Notes: generated by a model from the sequence alone, not told the origin. A stretch of 64,000 nucleotides of DNA from Chitinophagaceae bacterium (GCA_016719815.1 JADJYK010000001.1:62001-126000), one strand, 5' to 3'; numbered from the stretch's first letter, positions 8,682 through 18,687 are shown. Program-made: numbers and translations.

Positions 8682-10327
8682 ATGTCTCAGATTGTCTTAA
8701 AAGTTCACCCAAAAGATAATGTAATTGTTGCCTTGAAGGATTTAACAAAAGGGCAAGCCATCAGTTACGATGGTGCGGAATATATAATGCAGGAAGACAT
8801 TCCCGCAAAGCATAAATTTTTTATGCATGATATGAAACAGGGTGAAGAGATAATAATGTATGGAGTGTTGGTAGGTAAGGCACAGATGGATATTGAAGAG
8901 GGCTCCCGGATGTCAACCGAAAATACTAAACATGCGGCTGAACCATATACATACCGCAAAGTTGATTATGTATGGCAGGCTCCGGATGTATCAAAGTTTA
9001 AAGGAAGAACTTTCAACGGTTATCACCGCCCGGATGGAAGAGTGGGGACAGCCAATTACTGGCTTTTCATCCCAACAGTTTTCTGTGAAAACAGGAATAT
9101 GGATGTGATACGTGAAGCCATGCACAACGAATTGGGTTATGCAGTTACTGATAAATATAAACAGTACACAAAGAGCCTCCTAGAGGCATATAATAGGGGC
9201 GAAGATGTTTCATCAGTTAGTCTTGCCCCGGCTTCTACTTTGGAGATAAATGCTAACCGTCCTTTTAAAAATGTGGATGGAATTAAATTCCTCAATCACC
9301 AGGGTGGTTGTGGCGGCATTCGCCAGGATGCCGCAGTGTTAAGCAAGTTGCTCGCTGCTTATGCCGACCATCCGAATGTTGGTGGTGTAACGGTAATGAG
9401 CCTGGGGTGTCAAAATTTACAGACGCAGGATTTTCTTAATGATTTAAAAACACTCAATCCTAACTTCGGCAAACCCCTGTACATATTTGAACAACAGCAA
9501 TCGCAGAGTGAAGAACAATTAATTTCAGAAGCTATCCGCAAAACTTTTGAAGGAATGGCTGAAATTAATAAGCAGGAAAGAAATCCTGCCCCGCTGGATA
9601 AACTTTGCATTGGTGTAAAGTGTGGCGGAAGTGATGGTTTCAGCGGTATATCTGCTAATCCTGCAGTTGGCTATGCATCAGACCTTGTGGTAGCTCTGGG
9701 AGGAAAGATTTTATTAGCTGAATTCCCTGAACTGTGCGGGGCTGAGCAAAACCTTATTGACAGAACTAAAGATGAAGATGCTGCCAGGAAGTTTATTAAG
9801 CTGATGTCAGCCTACAGCGATTCTGCTGAAAAAGCCGGCAGTGGTTTCCACATGAACCCCTCACCCGGAAACATTAAAGACGGGTTGATTACCGATGCTA
9901 TTAAAAGTAATGGAGCTGCATTAAAAGGCGGCACATCACCTGTGGAAGATGTACTTGATTACACTGAAGTGGTTAAAAAACCAGGTTTGAGTTTGGTGTG
10001 TACTCCGGGAAACGATGTAGAAGCCACAACAGGTAAAGCTGCAAGCGGAGCAACGTTGATATTATTTACAACAGGATTAGGAACACCGACAGGCAACCCG
10101 GTTTGCCCTACCATAAAGTTTCGACCAATAGCAATTTGACCAAGCGGATGAATGATATCATTGATATTGATTGTGGTTCGGTGATTGATGGCGAGAAAAC
10201 ATTGGAGCAAATGGGTGAAGATATTCTTGATTATTGCATCAAAGCAGCCAGCGGTGAAGTAATTCCCAAGGCCGTGCTATTGAATCAGGATGATTTTATT
10301 CCATGGAAAAGAGGAGTGTCGCTGTAA
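8682..10327 (+). CDS. uxaA: Altronate dehydratase (one frameshift near 10118)
   Basis: The enzyme dehydrates D-altronate to 2-keto-3-deoxygluconate. The N-terminal SAF-type domain (about residues 1-75) and the large GD/AH catalytic domain are present, including NHQGGCGGIRQD and GVKCGGSDGFSG. The first frame stops at 10139 after NPVCPTIKF. The C-terminus (MNDIIDIDCGSVIDG through FIPWKRGVSL) continues in another frame to 10327. Restoring one G at 10118 (aaag to aaagg) rejoins the protein at a full length of about 547 residues. The lesion is a single-base loss in a run, so a sequencing error is likelier than a real pseudogene. Confidence 0.9.
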
Positions 10328-10343
10328 CTTAAAAATAAATAGT

Positions 10344-11159
10344 ATGGAAAATATGTTTTCACTCAAAGGGAAAGTAATTATCGTGACAGGCGGCACCGGA
10401 GTGCTGGGTCATGCTTTTGTTAATGCATTGTCTGGTGCAGGGGCCATTGTGGGTGTATTAGGAAGAAATGAAGCAAAGGCGAATGAAAGGGTAAAAGAAA
10501 TTACTGACGCCGGTGGTGAAGCAATTGCTTTGCTTGCCGATGTACAGGATGAACAGCAGTTAATTGAGTGCAGAAATAAGGTCATAGAAAAATATGGACG
10601 GATAGACGGCCTGGTAAATGGCGCCGGAGGCAATGTACCGGAAGGAATTCTGCAACCGGGAGATGATATTTTTTCAATTCGTGCAGATGGAATGAAGAAG
10701 GCATTGGATATTAATGTTTGGGGTTCTGTTATACCTACGCTGATATTTGGGAAGGCGATGGCCGAAAGTGGGGGTGGCAGCATTGTAAATATTTCCTCTG
10801 TCAGTGTTGACCGCACCTTAACCAAAGTAATGGGCTACAGCATGGGTAAGGCCGCTATTGAAATGTTTAACAAATGGTTTGCGGTAGAACTGGCTAACCG
10901 CTACGGCGATAGAATCCGGATGAATGCGATTGTGCCCGGGTTTTTCCTGACAGAACAAAACAGGCTGTTGCTTACAGATGGTAAAGGCAACCTTTCTGAA
11001 AGGGGGAACCTGATTATTGGCCATACTCCATTCAAAAAATTTGGAGAGCCAAAAGACTTAGGCGGGGCATTGATTTACCTGATGAGTGACGCAGCATCTT
11101 TTATAACCGGTACTACTATCACTGTTGATGGCGGATTTACCGTATTCAGCGGAGTATAA
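10344..11159 (+). CDS. SDR-family oxidoreductase, probable D-mannonate oxidoreductase (fructuronate reductase)
   Basis: This is a 271-residue short-chain dehydrogenase, started at the ATG 10344 so that it follows uxaA without overlap. The Rossmann motif TGGTGVLG, the NGAGG strand, the catalytic Ser (NISSVS) and YSMGK are all present. The C-terminal WFAVELANRYGDRIRMN and NRLLLTDGKG segments resemble the SDR found beside uxaC in many Bacteroidota, usually annotated D-mannonate oxidoreductase. It would interconvert fructuronate and mannonate, linking glucuronate to this pathway. The sugar assignment rests on family likeness and position. Confidence 0.78.
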   Translation: MENMFSLKGKVIIVTGGTGVLGHAFVNALSGAGAIVGVLGRNEAKANERVKEITDAGGEAIALLADVQDEQQLIECRNKVIEKYGRIDGLVNGAGGNVPEGILQPGDDIFSIRADGMKKALDINVWGSVIPTLIFGKAMAESGGGSIVNISSVSVDRTLTKVMGYSMGKAAIEMFNKWFAVELANRYGDRIRMNAIVPGFFLTEQNRLLLTDGKGNLSERGNLIIGHTPFKKFGEPKDLGGALIYLMSDAASFITGTTITVDGGFTVFSGV

Positions 11160-11206
11160 GACATTTAGTATTGAGCAGTAATGCAAAGAATTAAAATTGA
11201 AGTAAA

Positions 11207-12649
11207 ATGAAAAAATTTCTTGACGAAAATTTCCTGTTGTCAACAGCAACAGCGCAGAAGTTATATCATGAGTATGCCAAAGACATGCCCATTATAGATT
11301 ATCATAATCACCTTTTGCCCAATGAAATTGCTGAAGATAAAAACTTTGGAAACCTTACAAAGGTTTGGCTGAACGGCGACCACTACAAGTGGAGGGCCAT
11401 GCGTACCAATGGGGTGGACGAGAGTTATATTACCGGTGACAAGTCGGATTGGGAGAAATTTGAAAAATGGGCTGCTACGGTTCCTTACACTTTAAGAAAC
11501 CCATTGTATCATTGGACACACCTGGAGTTGCAGCGTTACTTTGGAATCACCGACATTCTGAATGCAGACTCAGCCAGAAAAGTATATGATGAAGCTTCTG
11601 CTTTGCTGCAGACAAAAGAATACAGTGTCAGAGGTTTGCTGGAAAAAATGAATGTTAGAATGGTATGTACTACCGATGATCCGGTTGATAATCTTCAATA
11701 TCATCAGCAAATAAAAGAAAGTGGCTGGAAGGTGAAAGTGTTACCGGCATTCCGTCCTGATAAGGCGATGAATGTGGATGATATGGCCTCCTTCAATAAT
11801 TATCTTACAAATCTTGAAAAGGCTGCTGATGTTTCTATCAGCACCTATAATGATTACCTGGCAGCATTGAAAAAGCGTCACGACTTTTTTGTAACAAACC
11901 AATGCAGCATCAGCGACCATGGCCTGGAAGAAGTGTATGCAGAGGATTATACCACTACGGAAATTGCTGGCATTTTTGCCAAAATACGTTCTGGCGGTGC
12001 CCTGTCTTTGGAAGAAAACAGGAAATTTAAATCGGCCATGCTGGTAACTTTTGCTGAGTGGGATTGGGAAAAAGGTTTTGTACAGCAATACCACCTTGGT
12101 GCTTTGCGCAATAATAATAGCCGTATGCTGAAACAACTGGGACCTGACACCGGCTGGGACAGTATCGGCGACTTTTCGCAGGCTAAAGCACTGGCAAAAT
12201 TCCTGAACCGGTTAGATACTAATAATACGCTGGCTAAAACAATTATTTATAACCTCAACCCGGCAGATAATGAACTGTTCGCTACCATGATTGGTAACTT
12301 TAATGATGGTTCGGCGGCCGGAAAGATTCAGTGGGGCTCAGGTTGGTGGTTCCTCGACCAGAAAGATGGCATGACCAGGCAGATAAATGCCCTCAGCAAT
12401 ATGGGCTTACTCAGCAAGTTTGTAGGTATGCTTACTGACAGCCGTAGTTTCCTTTCCTTCCCGCGGCATGAATATTTCAGAAGGTTGTTGTGCAATATGT
12501 TCGGTGAAGAAGTGGAAAACGGAGAATTGCCGAATGATACAGGATGGATTGGTCAGGTAATTCAGGACATTTGCTATAACAATGCAAAAAACTATTTTAA
12601 CTGGCAATATCTGGGCGAGAGAACTGCTGCAAGTGCTGCAACGGCTTAA
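11207..12649 (+). CDS. uxaC: Uronate isomerase
   Basis: This 480-residue amidohydrolase-fold enzyme isomerises D-galacturonate to D-tagaturonate and D-glucuronate to D-fructuronate, the entry step of the pathway. The metal-binding HxH appears as H33-N-H35 in IIDYHNHLLP. RNPLYHWTHLELQRYFGI and the C-terminal MLTDSRSFLSFPRHEYFRRL region are both typical of UxaC. Length is normal. It follows the SDR after a 47-base gap and is the last gene before the operator-like repeat at 12723. Confidence 0.95.
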   Translation: MKKFLDENFLLSTATAQKLYHEYAKDMPIIDYHNHLLPNEIAEDKNFGNLTKVWLNGDHYKWRAMRTNGVDESYITGDKSDWEKFEKWAATVPYTLRNPLYHWTHLELQRYFGITDILNADSARKVYDEASALLQTKEYSVRGLLEKMNVRMVCTTDDPVDNLQYHQQIKESGWKVKVLPAFRPDKAMNVDDMASFNNYLTNLEKAADVSISTYNDYLAALKKRHDFFVTNQCSISDHGLEEVYAEDYTTTEIAGIFAKIRSGGALSLEENRKFKSAMLVTFAEWDWEKGFVQQYHLGALRNNNSRMLKQLGPDTGWDSIGDFSQAKALAKFLNRLDTNNTLAKTIIYNLNPADNELFATMIGNFNDGSAAGKIQWGSGWWFLDQKDGMTRQINALSNMGLLSKFVGMLTDSRSFLSFPRHEYFRRLLCNMFGEEVENGELPNDTGWIGQVIQDICYNNAKNYFNWQYLGERTAASAATA

Positions 12650-12722
12650 GCGGAAGGAAAAAAACAAGTTTAGGCTGTTGCTGAAACAATAGCCAGAAAA
12701 CCGCAACAGGGTAATTGAAAAA

Positions 12723-12765
12723 TACCGGCAACGTTCCCATAATTGAATTGGTAACGTTGCCGGTA
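12723..12765. promoter_or_regulatory. Perfect 13-bp inverted repeat with LacI-type half-sites upstream of kduD
   Basis: taccggcaacgtt (12723-12735) and aacgttgccggta (12753-12765) are exact reverse complements separated by 17 bases. Each arm contains the CCGGYAACG core seen in the palindrome at 57181-57194 and at 2514-2527. It lies about 100 bases before kduD and after uxaC, so it may be a double operator for a kduD-kduI-kdgK transcript. A terminator hairpin for uxaC is the alternative: the right arm is followed by an A-run on this strand, not a T-run. Confidence 0.5.
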
Positions 12766-12864
12766 AAAAATAAATAAAAGAACATTTGGTTATTTGTATT
12801 TAACTGGTGCCTGACTTACCTTTCGGATCTGGAAAGTATTAATCACAAGTAAACCTTTTTTAAA

Positions 12865-13629
12865 ATGAACACACTGCAATTATTTAGTTTAAAAGGAAAG
12901 ACTGCATTGGTTACAGGTTGCGATACGGGACTGGGTCAGGGTATGGCTGTCGCATTAGCCGAAGCCGGAGCTGATATTGTTGGGGCATCAGTTGTAGAAG
13001 ACTATTCTGCTACGCAAAAAGCAGTTGAAGCCACAGGACAACAATTTTCTTATCACAAGGTAGATATATCTGACAGGGAACAACTTTATGCTTTCATCAA
13101 TAAAGTTAAGGCGGACAATAAAAAGATTGATATCCTCGTAAACAATGCCGGTATCATTATGAGAAAACCTGCTGCTGAGCATCCTGATGAATACTGGGAT
13201 AAAGTTATTTCCATCAACCTCGACGCACAGTTTATTCTGGGCCGTGAATTTGGAAAACACATGATTGAAAACGGGGGTGGCAAAATCATCTTTACCTGTT
13301 CGCTATTAAGTTTCCAGGGTGGCATTAATGTACCTGGGTACACGGCAAGCAAATCAGCAGTAGCCGGCTTAGTAAGGGCATTTGGTAATGAGTGGGGAAA
13401 TAAAGGGGTTTGTGTAAATGGGATTGCACCCGGTTATATTGCTACCAACAACACCCAGGCGTTAAGAGAAGATCCCGAAAGGAGTAAGTCAATTCTTGAC
13501 CGTATCCCAGTTGGCCGCTGGGGCGTACCTGATGACTTTAAAGGTCCTGTTGTGTTTCTTGCATCGTCAGCATCTGATTATGTAAATGGAACCGTTCTGT
13601 TTGTAGATGGCGGATGGATGGCACGATAA
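12865..13629 (+). CDS. kduD: 2-dehydro-3-deoxy-D-gluconate 5-dehydrogenase
   Basis: This 254-residue SDR reduces 3-deoxy-D-glycero-2,5-hexodiulosonate to 2-keto-3-deoxygluconate in the unsaturated-uronate branch. TGCDTGLGQG at the Rossmann turn, the NNAGI strand, SLLSFQGG and the catalytic Y159/K163 (YTASK) are all visible. PLxxGRWG-type loops and NGTVLFVDGGW close the protein, as in KduD. It is followed 31 bases later by kduI, the preceding step. Length and motifs fit well. Confidence 0.92.
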   Translation: MNTLQLFSLKGKTALVTGCDTGLGQGMAVALAEAGADIVGASVVEDYSATQKAVEATGQQFSYHKVDISDREQLYAFINKVKADNKKIDILVNNAGIIMRKPAAEHPDEYWDKVISINLDAQFILGREFGKHMIENGGGKIIFTCSLLSFQGGINVPGYTASKSAVAGLVRAFGNEWGNKGVCVNGIAPGYIATNNTQALREDPERSKSILDRIPVGRWGVPDDFKGPVVFLASSASDYVNGTVLFVDGGWMAR

Positions 13630-13660
13630 AATTTGAAGTAAAAGAGAAATAACTATAACA

Positions 13661-14559
13661 ATGGCAACCAAGAAAGTAAAAGCTCCGGCTGTGCAATTAA
13701 AGGATTACAAAACCAACACCTTCATGGATGGTAATATGGAAATCCGCTTTGCAGTTGGCCCGGAAGAAACAAAGCAATTTGACACACAAAAACTTATTGA
13801 TAATTTTCTTGTTAAGAACCTGATGGTGAGCGACCAGTTGAAATTGGTGTACACTCATTATGACCGAGTAATTGTTGGTGGTGCTGTTCCTGTAAACAAA
13901 ACCCTCATCTTGCCCAATCATCCTGAATTAAGAGCTGATTATTTTTGGAAAGAAGAGAAATGGGTATCATTAATGTGGGTGGCAAAGGAATAGTTACTGC
14001 TGATGGTAAGAAATTTGAACTGGAAAAGTTATCCTGCCTGTATCTTGGCAAAGGAACAAAGAAGGTAACTTTTGCTTCTGTATCTAAAAAATCACCCGCA
14101 ATATTTTATATTCTTTCATCACCGGCACATGCAGTGTATCCGGCAACAGTTCTTACAAAGAACAGGCCTCTCCTGTTGAATTAGGTGCACCGGAAACAGC
14201 AAACAAAAGAACCATATACAAATACATTCACCTCGATGGCATCAAGAGCTGCCAGTTGGTAATGGGTCTTACAACACTTGCTTCGGGTAGTGTATGGAAT
14301 TCCATTCCGCCACACACACATACCCGCAGGATGGAAATGTATTTCTATTTTGATTTACCTGCAGAACAACGTTTGTTCCATTTCAAATCCGGTGGAAACA
14401 AGGCACATGGTTATGTCGAATAATGAAGCAGTGATTTCTCCACCATGGAGTACACACTATGGCTGTGGTACAACAAACTATGGTTTTATTTGGGGAATGG
14501 CTGGTGAAAATTTGGTTTATACAGATATGGATCCGGCTCCGGTTTCAACTTTAAAGTAA
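13661..14559 (+). CDS. kduI: 5-dehydro-4-deoxy-D-glucuronate isomerase (three frameshifts)
   Basis: KduI isomerises 4-deoxy-L-threo-5-hexosulose uronate to the KduD substrate. Family sequence continues across four segments in shifting frames. The first runs from the start to RADYF near 13942. The second begins ERREMGIINVGGKG and ends near 14161. The third includes SVWNSIPPHTHTRR with the metal-site histidines. The fourth, from about 14383, includes SPPWSTHYG and FIWGMAGEN. One base each in the T-run at 13942-13946, the A-run near 14161 and the bases near 14383 restores a normal KduI of about 280 residues. All lesions look like run-length errors, so the gene is probably intact. Confidence 0.85.
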
Positions 14560-14590
14560 CACCCGATTATAAATAGAAAAATCAAGAGAT

Positions 14591-15611
14591 ATGTCAAAAA
14601 AAATAGTAACACTGGGAGAGATTATGCTGCGTTTGTCAACTCCCGATTTTAAACGTTTTGTACAGGCCGATACATTGATATCACTTATGGCGGCGGTGAA
14701 GCAAATGTTTCAGCCGCATTATATTACGGGTTGAATGGAACGTTTGTAACAAAGTTCCTAATAATCCTATTGGTCAGTCTGCCATTAATCATTTGCGCCG
14801 TTATGGAGTAGATACACAGTATATTGTACGAGGCGGAGAAAGACTCGGTATATACTTCTTGGAAACCGGTGCTTCAATGCGGGCATCTCAGGTAGTGTAT
14901 GATAGGGCTGGCGCATCAATCGCCGATGTAAATGCTGAAGAGTTTGACTGGGACAAGATTTTTGAAGGTGCTGACTGGTTCCATACAACAGGTATTACTC
15001 CTGCATTGAGCGATAAAGCAGCTGCTTTAACTGAGGCTGCTTTAAAAGCGGCAAAAGCAAAAGGAATCACAACAAGTATTGATCTCAACTACCGCAAAAA
15101 ATTGTGGAGCAAAGAAAAAGCAAGAGAAGTGATGACAAAACTTTGTCAATACGTTGATGTATGCATCGGTAACGAGGAGGATGCTGATACAACTTTAGGA
15201 TTTAAAGCTGCACATACAGATATTACAAAAGGTGAGCTGAACCTTGATGGTTACAAAGATGTGTTTAAGCAAATGAAAGAGAAGTTCGGCTTCAAATTCA
15301 TTGCTTCTTCACTGCGTGAAAGCTACAGTGCCAGTGATAATGGCTGGAGTGCATTGGTGTATGATGGGACAGATTTCTATCATACTAAAAAATACAATGT
15401 GCGGATAGTTGACCGTGTGGGCAGTGGTGATTCATTTGCAAGCGGGTTGATTTACGGGTTGGTAACAGGTATGAGTATGGCCGATTCAGCAGAATTTGGT
15501 GTAGCGGCAAGTGCATTGAAACACACTATTCCCGGTGACTTAAACCATGCAACCCTCGGCGAGGTAAAAGATTTGATGAAAGGTGACGGAAGCGGAAGAG
15601 TTCAACGTTAA
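14591..15611 (+). CDS. kdgK: 2-dehydro-3-deoxygluconate kinase, PfkB family (two frameshifts)
   Basis: This kinase phosphorylates 2-keto-3-deoxygluconate to KDPG. The start MSKKIVTLGEIMLRLSTP is at 14591. The frame breaks at 14675 (one T missing before GATATCAC, which would read DITYGGGEANVS) and at 14754 (one G missing, which would read VTKVPNNP). From 14793 the sequence is continuous and holds IDLNYRKKLWS and the PfkB ATP/anion-hole signature DRVGSGDSFASG near the C-terminus. Reconstructed length is about 340 residues, normal for KdgK. It is placed between kduI and kdgA, so it serves both uronate branches. Confidence 0.88.
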
Positions 15612-15621
15612 AAACGTATAT

Positions 15622-16072
15622 ATGATTATCGATACATTACAAAATGCACCAAAGTATTTTTCGGTTCATCCTCTTTTTGAAAGGGCATTCGAATATATCA
15701 GCCAGAATGATTTGATAAATACAGCTGATGGTAAGAATGATATTGCTGAAGGGCTAAAGGCTATTATTAGCAACGCATTGGGCAAAACCAAGGAAATAAG
15801 CTTGCAGAAGTTTGAATGTCATAATAAGAATATTGACATACAGCTTTGTATTAACGGTGTGGAAACAATGGGTTGGAAACCCAGGGAAAATTGCGTTATT
15901 CCTAATGGGGATTACAACGAAGAAAAAGATGTGCTGTTTTTCAATGATGCACCGGATATGTTTTTTTCAATTGACCAATGGGCAATTTGTCATTTTCTTT
16001 CCCGAAGATGTGCATGCCCCGATGATTGGTGAAGGAGAGATTAAAAAATTGGTGATAAAAGTAAAAATTTAA
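15622..16072 (+). CDS. YhcH/YjgK/YiaL family cupin-like protein (one frameshift)
   Basis: The protein of about 150 residues starts at 15622 (MIIDTLQNAPKYFSVHPLFE). The family pattern DIQLCINGVETMGWKP and, in the second frame, FFPEDVHAPMIGEGEIKK identify it. The His in EDVHAP and the earlier polar residues form the metal site in this fold. A T7 run at 15961-15967, one base too long, causes the frameshift; removal joins DMFF to QLTNGQF. Family members are found in sialic-acid and uronate loci and may act as sugar anomerases or isomerases. A helper role in uronate handling is inferred from position. Confidence 0.75.
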
Positions 16073-16080
16073 TTGTAAAA

Positions 16081-16122
16081 GCCACAAATGCACTAATAGG
16101 AATTTTATTATGCATTCGTGGC
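16081..16122. repeat. Hairpin repeat, copy 2, between the yhcH-type gene and kdgA
   Basis: Arms GCCACAAATGCA (16081-16092) and TGCATTCGTGGC (16111-16122) pair at 11 of 12 positions around an 18-base loop and are followed by an A-run. The left arm and following bases (16081-16098) are identical over 18 bases to the reverse complement of 2016-2033. It could moderate read-through or mRNA stability between operon sections. Confidence 0.6.
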
Positions 16123-16134
16123 AAAAAATAAGTC

Positions 16135-16800
16135 ATGAATAAAACACAAAAAATAACGGAATCAATAATTGCCCAGGGCATACTGCCATTATACTTCAAT
16201 CCAAGTGAAGAAATAAGTCTTGATGTATTAAAAGCAATTTACCGTGCAGGTATTAAAGCAGTTGAATATACCAACCGTGGCGATGCTGCTTTAAGCAACT
16301 TTAAGAAAATGGTGGAGCTGCGTAATGCCTCAATGCCCGGTTTGTTGCTCGGCGTTGGTACAATCAAAAACATGCAGCATGCCACCGATTACTTAGCTGC
16401 CGGTGCTGATTTCCTGGTTAGCCCCGGTTTTGTTCCTGATGTGGCAGCATATTGTGTGGCCAATGATGTGTTTTATGCTCCCGGTTGTATGACACCTACT
16501 GAAATTATTGCAGCAGAGAATGCAGGCATTCAATTCATCAAGTTGTTCCCCGGCGACATGTTAGGCCCTAAATTCCTTTCAACAATTAAGGATATCTTCC
16601 CTAAATTGCTCTTTATGCCAACAGGTGGAGTAGATACAACAAAGGAAAGTGTTGAAAGCTGGTATAAGGCAGGAGTTTGTGCCGTAGGTATGGGAAGCAA
16701 ATTAATCAGCAAGCCGTTGATGGAAGCAAAAGATTATGCAACAATAGAAGCTGAAACAAGGAAAGTGTTAGAAGTAATTTCTGTAGTAAAAAATAAGTAA
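16135..16800 (+). CDS. kdgA: 2-dehydro-3-deoxyphosphogluconate (KDPG) aldolase / 4-hydroxy-2-oxoglutarate aldolase
   Basis: This 221-residue class I aldolase cleaves KDPG to pyruvate and glyceraldehyde-3-phosphate, the last step of all uronate routes here. The Schiff-base lysine is K136 in QFIKLFPGDMLGP. The catalytic Glu lies in AVEYTNR (E44) with R48, and the phosphate loop is FMPTGGV. Length is normal for the Eda/KdgA family. The ExuT-like transporter gene follows 40 bases later. Confidence 0.95.
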   Translation: MNKTQKITESIIAQGILPLYFNPSEEISLDVLKAIYRAGIKAVEYTNRGDAALSNFKKMVELRNASMPGLLLGVGTIKNMQHATDYLAAGADFLVSPGFVPDVAAYCVANDVFYAPGCMTPTEIIAAENAGIQFIKLFPGDMLGPKFLSTIKDIFPKLLFMPTGGVDTTKESVESWYKAGVCAVGMGSKLISKPLMEAKDYATIEAETRKVLEVISVVKNK

Positions 16801-16840
16801 TCCCGGAATTCAAATACAGATCACAAATAACAGTTATAAT

Positions 16841-18163
16841 ATGAATAAGACAATAGGAAAATATAGATGGACGATTTGTGGTTTGGTTTTCTTTGCCACT
16901 ACAGTTAACTATCTTGATAGGGCAGTTATAAGTTTACTCAAGCCTTATTTGGCTGAATCATTCAAGTGGTCTGCAGTAGAAGAAACAGCGATATATGCCG
17001 ATATTGAAATGGCATTTAAACTGTCTTATGCGATAGGTATGTTGTTCGCAGGCCGTCTGATTGACAAGTTGGGAACAAAAATTGGGTATGCCCTTGCAAC
17101 CGGTTTGTGGAGTATTGCAGCTATTGCACATGCCTTTGCAAAAGGAGGCTTTGGATTGGGAATGGCAAGAGTATTTCTTGGAATAACAGAATCTGGTAAC
17201 TTCCCAGCCGCAATTAAGGCTACTGCTGAATGGTTTCCTAAAAAGGAAAGGGCACTGGCTACGGGAATTTTCAATTCTGGTGCAAATATTGGAGCCATTG
17301 TTGCACCGTTATCGGTACCAATCATTGCTGAATCATGGGGATGGCAATGGGCATTCATCCTTACAGGGTTAACAGGATTGTTGTGGCTTGTTTTGTGGTT
17401 CATTTTTTATGAAGTTCCGAGAATGCAAAATAGATTGTCAGCTGAAGAACTGGCATATATTGAAAGTGATAAAGACGAAGCAGCTAATGCTATGGCGAAT
17501 GAAAATAACGGCAAAAAGATGTCTTGGGGTCGTTTACTCACCTATCGTCAAACTTGGGCTTTTGCGATAGGAAAATTTCTGACTGATCCCATATGGTGGT
17601 TTTATCTCTTCTGGTTACCTGATTTTCTGCGTAAGGAGTATGGGCTTACGAAGACAGAAATTATGTGGCCTGTTGCTATTGTTTATATTATTTCCAGTGT
17701 AGGTAGTATTGGAGGTGGCTGGTTGCCGTTAAAGCTGATTAATAATAACTGGCCGGTATTCAAAGCCCGTCGTTTTTCTATGCTTGTTTATGCGCTGTGT
17801 GTAGCTCCTATTTTCGTGGTACAATGGGTTGGAGGTATCAACATGTGGTTGGCGGTTTTAGTAATTGGGGTTGCTGCCGCTTGCCACCGGGCCTGGAGTG
17901 CAAATATCTTTACTACAGTAAGTGATATGTTCCCCAAAAAGGCCACAGCTTCTGTAACTGGTATTGGGGGTTTAGCTGGTGGCTTAGGAGGTGTATTACT
18001 CACTCTGCTTGTGCAGAAAAGAATGTTTGTATATTATGAGAGCATCGGACAAATAAAAACCGGATATTTTATCATGTTTATTATCTGCGGTGTTGCCTAT
18101 TTAGGAGCCTGGCTGATAATGAAAGCAATGGTGCCAAAATATAAACCCATTACCGATTTATAA
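16841..18163 (+). CDS. MFS hexuronate transporter, ExuT-like
   Basis: This 440-residue 12-helix major facilitator of the anion:cation symporter type would bring galacturonate or glucuronate into the cytoplasm. The family start TTVNYLDRAVISLL, the helix 2-3 loop GRLIDKLGTKIGY and ESGNFPAAIKATAEWFPKKER match ExuT/GudP carriers. It closes the pectin operon, as expected for an uptake gene. A paralogue at 61756 closes the alginate locus. Specificity between hexuronates and other sugar acids cannot be read directly. The convergent deaminase gene ends only 6 bases away. Confidence 0.88.
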   Translation: MNKTIGKYRWTICGLVFFATTVNYLDRAVISLLKPYLAESFKWSAVEETAIYADIEMAFKLSYAIGMLFAGRLIDKLGTKIGYALATGLWSIAAIAHAFAKGGFGLGMARVFLGITESGNFPAAIKATAEWFPKKERALATGIFNSGANIGAIVAPLSVPIIAESWGWQWAFILTGLTGLLWLVLWFIFYEVPRMQNRLSAEELAYIESDKDEAANAMANENNGKKMSWGRLLTYRQTWAFAIGKFLTDPIWWFYLFWLPDFLRKEYGLTKTEIMWPVAIVYIISSVGSIGGGWLPLKLINNNWPVFKARRFSMLVYALCVAPIFVVQWVGGINMWLAVLVIGVAAACHRAWSANIFTTVSDMFPKKATASVTGIGGLAGGLGGVLLTLLVQKRMFVYYESIGQIKTGYFIMFIICGVAYLGAWLIMKAMVPKYKPITDL

Positions 18164-18169
18164 AAATCA

Positions 18170-18652
18170 TCAATACTTAATTTTAATAGTACTCTTTCCC
18201 CATTTTTCAAAAGCTTCCAACGCTTCATCTCTCAGCAGTTGAAATGTTGGAAGTTTTCGTTTTTGTACCGGCATTGCCATTTCTGTATAAATAAAATGGT
18301 CGTCAAACCCGATAGCCGCTGCATCTTCTTTTGTATTGGCGTAATATATTTTTGAAGGTCTTGCCCAGTAAATAGCACCAAGACACATAGGGCAGGGTTC
18401 ACAACTGCAATAAATTTCACAACCTTCAAGCTGGTGTGTGTTTAACTTTTCGCAGGCTTTCCTGATGGCCACCACTTCAGCATGTGCGGTTGGGTCATTA
18501 TTGCTGGTCACCTCGTTAACTCCGGTGGATATTATTTCTCCGTTTTTTACAATAACGGCAGCAAAAGGGCCACCTTTGCCACTCTCCACATTTTCGATGG
18601 AAAGTTGTATGGCCCGCAGCATAAACTTCACTTCTTTTGTCAATTCGCTCAT
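18170..18652 (-). CDS. Nucleoside/guanine deaminase, CDA fold
   Basis: This 160-residue zinc hydrolase carries the deaminase motifs HAE (H57-A58-E59) and PCxxC (C87, C90 in CEPCPMCLGAIYWAR). The sequence after the zinc site, PSKIYYANTKEDAAAIGFDD, resembles GuaD-type guanine deaminases more than the tRNA adenosine deaminase TadA. It would convert guanine to xanthine in purine salvage (inference). A TACCTTTG promoter element ends only four bases before the ATG. Confidence 0.85.
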   Translation of the reverse strand: MSELTKEVKFMLRAIQLSIENVESGKGGPFAAVIVKNGEIISTGVNEVTSNNDPTAHAEVVAIRKACEKLNTHQLEGCEIYCSCEPCPMCLGAIYWARPSKIYYANTKEDAAAIGFDDHFIYTEMAMPVQKRKLPTFQLLRDEALEAFEKWGKSTIKIKY

Positions 18653-18656
18653 ACCG

Positions 18657-18664
18657 CAAAGGTA
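18657..18664 (-). promoter_or_regulatory. Bacteroidota -7 promoter element, deaminase gene
   Basis: Read on the minus strand this is TACCTTTG, an exact TAnnTTTG match, ending four bases before the deaminase ATG (18652). Transcription would start at or next to the start codon, predicting a leaderless mRNA. No clear -33 TTTG is seen. Confidence 0.5.
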
Positions 18665-18687
18665 ATATGAGTTTATACCAGATTCTT

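Noticed and set aside
13661..14559. kduI as a decayed pseudogene
   Set aside because: All three breaks are one-base changes and the protein sequence between them is well conserved, so error is likelier than decay.
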